DNA from: Strongylocentrotus droebachiensis
Lineage: Eukaryota > Echinodermata > Echinoidea > Camarodonta > Strongylocentrotidae
Direction: 5' to 3'
NCBI GenBank assembly: GCA_035222895.1
Contig: JAVYIG010006849.1
Location: 1 to 64,000 of the forward strand
Length of the DNA stretch: 64,000 nt
The position numbers and the translations under genes were made by a program. The number at the start of each line of letters is the position of its first letter. Position 1 is the stretch's first letter. The notes beneath the pieces are model-generated. The model saw nothing but the letters and a program-made list of their open reading frames with translations, was not told where the DNA came from and did no database searches. This document shows, one piece after another, positions 55,300 to 61,200 of this stretch.

Positions 55300-58200
55300 A
55301 TCTAGTCTCTTTCTTTCTCTCCTTCTTTTTCTTCTGTTTTTCCTCTCACTCCCGTTATAATTTAAGCCCATCCATATACTGTACGATTACAATGGTTATT
55401 GTTCATTTTTTGGTTAAGTTATTTTTTCAACCGATCTGTACGAGGGATTATTAATTTAGGCAGCAAATGGATTACATCACATGGATAACGTTAAATCAAT
55501 TGCTGAATCATGGCATACACTCTCAAATTCATTTCATAAAGCCACTCATACAATCCTCTATCATTTCTTTTTAATAACATATTAGACCATAAGAGAATTG
55601 GCGCCTTTGTCCTTCACTGATTGGCGCCCATCACTCTTCCATTCAGCAAGTAACCAATCACAATCCACGATCAATCTATCACGTGACAACTAAGCAGCGC
55701 GTGGCGTCCGCTGACCGAACTATGAAGGCGCCATATGATACGGGCGGGCGATCGCGAAGAGCGCGCTGTGCATGTGCGTTTATTTGCTTTTCCTTGGTGT
55801 TTGAGATCAATATTACTCAAGCGTGAGATTCAGTAATTTAAAGCTATTTTACTTTCAAACCGTTATTTGGTGAATATTGGGGGAGCCCGTGACTCAACTA
55901 TTGTCATTAATTTGTGGTGTCGAGACAAAGTTCGGATTGAAAGATGGATCTATGTCCATTCATGAGTCACGCTTGGTCTGAAATGGAAATAATGAGATAG
56001 GATGACACTGTGACATGGCCCGCTTGATGGAGGGAGAAATTAGTAACTGCTATTATCTATATATCTTCCAAATGTCAAATCATACGAAAATTCGATGCGT
56101 TATTACCAGCTATTATTTGCGGTGCTAGAGCGTTTCTTCGTGTTCAGTACATGACTTTTGTATGTACCACAATGGTGAATAAACAGTTCTTTTCACAGGC
56201 ATTACAAATTACTCAAGTTTCTTCTCGGAAAATAAATTTGTTTAGTTAAAAAAAATCTAGCATTTAACCATGCGGTCATTTAAAGAATGCAAACATTACT
56301 CACGTCCTTCGCTGGTCCCAACATTGATCTCATCACTCCAGTCTCCAGGTCCTGCACTGGTCACTCCCCGGATCTAGCAAAATTCAAGAGATGATATGAA
56401 CAAAATTACTTCCAATATCAATTCCTATTTTCAGTGTTTATCACAGTATACGTACATTAAACTTGCAACACATGCCTGCTATCATTATGTATAACAAGAT
56501 TTGTTTATTTTAAATAAAAATGCACTTGCATGGGAAACTAAGATATACTTGAAGCACGACATTTTATTGCAGAACTGACTGGACATATTGCAAAATGAAT
56601 TACAGTTTAATAGTTCATCTCTTTTAAATTGAACATATTAAAAGAATAGGTAACTCCAAACATGGGAAGTTTTTTATGGAAGCAGAGTAGTCGTGTGATA
56701 TGTTTAGAATATTATTGGTGGTCCATCAAATTCCTAGCAAGTCAATAACTACATGAACATGATCAATGAGATCACATGTCAGCTAAGATAGTACAATCTG
56801 AATTCTGATATTCTCAGCAGTAATCTCTACGTTTCTGTCCCACATGATAGTTCAGGAAAGACAAGAGTATGAACTCATTTATTTTTTTACATTTCGGAGA
56901 TTTTCTATTCTTTATGGTTACATACATGTAATAGAATCCATGTTGAAAAAAACAGTGCTTAACATTTTACAGAGCAGATTCTATATCTTTCACAAACCTA
57001 TATACTTATCTTGACATTCTAACACTCACATACTCACACTAAACTATTGGCACGCCTATAAAAGACACAGTATTCGATAATGACCATGCGTTCTTGTCAA
57101 ACAGTTTTAGATGCTTAGACGCTTGATTTCTAGTCAACAAAATGTGAAATACTTCAAATCAGAGCATGGAACAGCTCTAGTCTATATTTACTCTATTTCC
57201 AAACATAAATAAGAGTGAAACATAGGCTTAATCCAGATATGAAATCTAGGTTAGGGATAGGTGACCTATTTCTAAAATCATGTACATTAGCGGATGTTAT
57301 AATGTCGAACATTTGTCAACCTTAGGCCAAGTTTGTGTTCTTACATGTCAGGTATGCTAATTAAACCTGCTACTAGAAGTTTGTTCACCAATAAATTTTG
57401 ACGAAATGCCAAGGTGATTGTGATCTTACAGGGTGCAATCGATAGTACGGAACATGTTTCTATAATTACAGGATTGTCGTCTGGTAATACCCTTCCATGT
57501 TCGATCACTTGGAACTAGTCACTTTTGGCGCGAGATGCTGACAAAAAATAACACGTCATCAAGGCACCTGTATTTCCTAATCCTGCCGATAGAGCTCGGA
57601 GATAAGGAGGAGTTGTTGGCTCTGTGACATTTCCACGGGAAATTTTGATTTCTGGACTCTCTTCCCACGACTTGTCCACAATTCCTCGTTTTAATGTTGG
57701 AGAAAAGTTTGACATATAAAATGTCACCCCTGAAACACACGCTTTATATGAAAACTCGTATAGACGAAATCTGTTCTGATATCAAACCATCGTATCACGT
57801 AGGACGGTGTGTTTCCGAATCAATGTCCGAGGTTTCTATTATATCAAAAACTTTAGCTATATGAAGCCCTATTTATGGAAACCGCAATAACTGATAAGAT
57901 ATGTCAGGGGATATCTCGATTCTTGGAAAATGGTGTCATTATATGAAGAAGAAAAATTCAAACAAATATTTTAATTTTCCTTTCTTTATATTATTTATCA
58001 TAACATCTTATTTTTGCCATGTTCCCCGTTCTCTCTCTCTTTTTTTCTCTCTCTCTCTTTTTCTTCCTCGCCTGTCTTTTTTAGATCTCACTTTGATTTG
58101 TCATATATTACTTAATTATTAAATAATTCCTATAACACATCCGTAATACTCTTAGCACATAACTTGTGATTTCGAGAAGAAGGCTTTAAAAAATGTGTTG

Positions 58201-61200
58201 CCATAGAAGGCTGTGTGTCAGAAGTCTGATGTTGAACAGTTGGTTTATTAAGTAAGGTATTGGATTGGGGGGTTACGGTGATGTACAATATGTACAGCTA
58301 ATTTTGAAATTATGTAATTTGGTTAGCCTTAGAAATTGACCGCAAAGCAATTGTCACCGAAACACAATCATGTTTGGCATAAATCATTCATACTGACTCA
58401 TCCAGTATTTTGCTCTCAAATTCTATTTGAAACAGTGCTCTTATCAGTCCTGTTAACATCAAAATGTGTCACAAAACAGGACCAACCTGTCAGCTTTTTT
58501 ATCCGTTCAATCATCTTTATAATGGTGAAAATCAACCTTTATAATGATGAATATCAACAATCTGCTTTCCTGTGACCCAATTTTTCACAATGTGATATCG
58601 GTCATTCAATCAACTAGTCACCGAACAGACGGTATGTTGACAATAAAATGTCAATTCATTCAAAAAGTGGTGATATAAGAATAAAAATAGTTAGGAAAAA
58701 AATTATCTGAGCCAATGCATAAGATTGATAATGATTCAAAAACTCTTAGGCATTAAACAAGTTTAATGAACATTTGCACGTTGCCTGTAATTTTAGATAA
58801 CACAGATTTTGTCTCACACTTCCTTAATTAGTCTAGATCATGAATTTTCATTCTAATCACCGAAATTTATTATATAAAATGTTTTACTGGTAAAGTCGTT
58901 CTTACCACATTTAACATAGATTTTGATTTGTAGCATATCAACTTTAAACGGATCCTTTAAACAAGTACATGATGAATTGATGTTTAATCGAGGCAGTATC
59001 ATTTTGTTAAAGAACAGTACCAGATTTTAATACAGTACAGTCAGCAGTCGAGATAATAATATTTCGATTTCGATGATTTTTTTTTCTTCTTCTGTATGCT
59101 CCTTTATCCCCAAAATAATATGGCCAATGGGCTGCAAGAATACAAAAAAAAAACGTAAAATGAAGCGATGTGTTCACATTGCATTGTACAATGTTAAGTG
59201 ACTTTAAGGAAATTATTTGACGAATACAAATATCTCTCTGTCTATTATTAAGACAATGATTTTAAATCAATGAACATTTGGTTCAAGAATAGCGAGGATA
59301 TGGACACATATTTCGGGATTTTTCTAATATGTCATACCAAACTATGGGGACGACGACAACTTAAACCTCAGTCTACGTCACTGTGGTAGGTCAGCTGTGT
59401 TTCTACCAAGCATAATGTGTGATATGATCCTATATAGCAAGAAGCAATCTAACTATGAAGTACTAGTCATGTTTTGTTTGGATATTCATGAAGTCATTCC
59501 TACCTTGATGACGTAAGCAGTAAACGGATTAAGACCGGTGAGGGTGCCATTTACTTTCTCATCCTCCGATATGATCGTGATCTCTATGCTCTGGTTTGAT
59601 CTCTGCTCGCTCTGTCGCCAGAATTGAAGCTGTAAAGATAACAAAAATCATAGATTGATTGAACTTTTTTCTTCTTCATTTTTTTTTGGTGCCCCATTTT
59701 CTTAATTAATTAAGCTACCCCCCCCCTTAAAATCAAATATTATTTGGTTTATGTAAAGAATACTGTATAACTGCAATGGTAGTGACGGTGATGGTCGAGT
59801 TGGGAATTATTCGAATAATGCGGATGATGGTGAAGTGCTTACATTAGCAATTGCGATTCTGGGGGTGACAAATTGAAGACGATGATGCTTTGGTGATGAC
59901 GACGATAATAAAGAAATTGACGATAGTTGTATTATTGAAATGATGATGACGAGGATGATTTTGATGTTGATGATGATAACAATAGTGATACAAGTGGGAG
60001 AGATTGTCTTGTTAACAGGTTATACAAGAAATTAAGTAATATTGTTGATGTTTACAGAAATATAATGATGCCACTACAAAATACTGATACTATTATTTCT
60101 GTATGAAAGTTTATGCAATGAAGTAAATTATATCAAATACAAATGTTATCATTGAAGATATCATACCTTATATTCGTGAATGATGCCGTGTGGTGGATTG
60201 GGTCTAACCCACTGAAGTGTGACGTTAGTTTCTCCAATCCCGAGGACTTCCAAACCAGTCGGCTTTGGTGGTGCTGCAATCAGAAAAACAAGCCATGACT
60301 TTCGATACAATTAACTTCCATCAAAAGGGAGGTAACTGGTGAGGAAGTATTTTTTTTTCATACAGCACGGATTCGAAGTAAAACATTCAAAGGCCTCCTT
60401 CAAATATATGACGCGGGAAACCGCAGCGTTTATCGTTAATTTTTTGTATGACGACGTTAGTGTAAAATACGCGTCACATTCGACACAAGGAGCTCACTGA
60501 ACACGCGCAGGACCTTTGTTGCGCGCAGTTGCCATTCATTAACACGTTTCTTGTTTAAACCGCGGTGGGTTTTTTGTGGTGATTTAACGCGTCATATCTG
60601 AATATGACCTTAAGGTTTACAACTCTGCCGTTTCTTGTATTGACAGGAGCCTATCTTAAAAGGCAATATCTACTGGCACTAATCTAGTCGAATTTGAACA
60701 ACACTCTGCTGCTCTCATCGCTACGAAGTTAGTGCATTTATTGGTGAACATTTATGCTGATCCTCTTATTTACAACCCAACGGTGAATTTTGCTGGCATG
60801 ATATATTTTTCATCACCAATGTTTAATCATTTCATTATCATTATCATTCTGATTATCACCACACTTCTCCCATCAATCTCTTCATATTTTCTTTATTAAT
60901 TTATTAGGATTCCTCAGTATCTCTAGGAATACCTACGTGCGACAAGAGTTATCCTCGAAATCTCCTGTGAAAACGGCCCATAGCCTTTCAACGAGGCAGC
61001 TCTAACAGAGAACCGATACTCCGTGTACGGCGTCAGGAATCCTATTTGTACCACGGTCTCTGTCGTCGTAGCCGTCAACGTACGATCGTTCTTAGCATCG
61101 AGAAGCTGATACTCGTAGTGAACAATGTCTCCGTGTCGTGTACCGCATGGGGGCTCCCTCCATGAGAATTCGATTTCACGTGACGTCACAAGGTCGACCG

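Larger units (their letters stand above)
42669..56303. other. Largest RPTP intron (13.6 kb)
   Basis: Between FN3 domains 5 and 6. It holds the candidate promoters at 44.4 and 55.6 kb, tandem duplications, simple repeats and the open frames listed separately. A further frame at 48119-48346 (minus; [20 protein letters not shown], then FVVGYDYW) ends at a GTAATT donor-like site but has no partner. I find no additional FN3 exon that fits phase 1-1. Confidence 0.7.
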
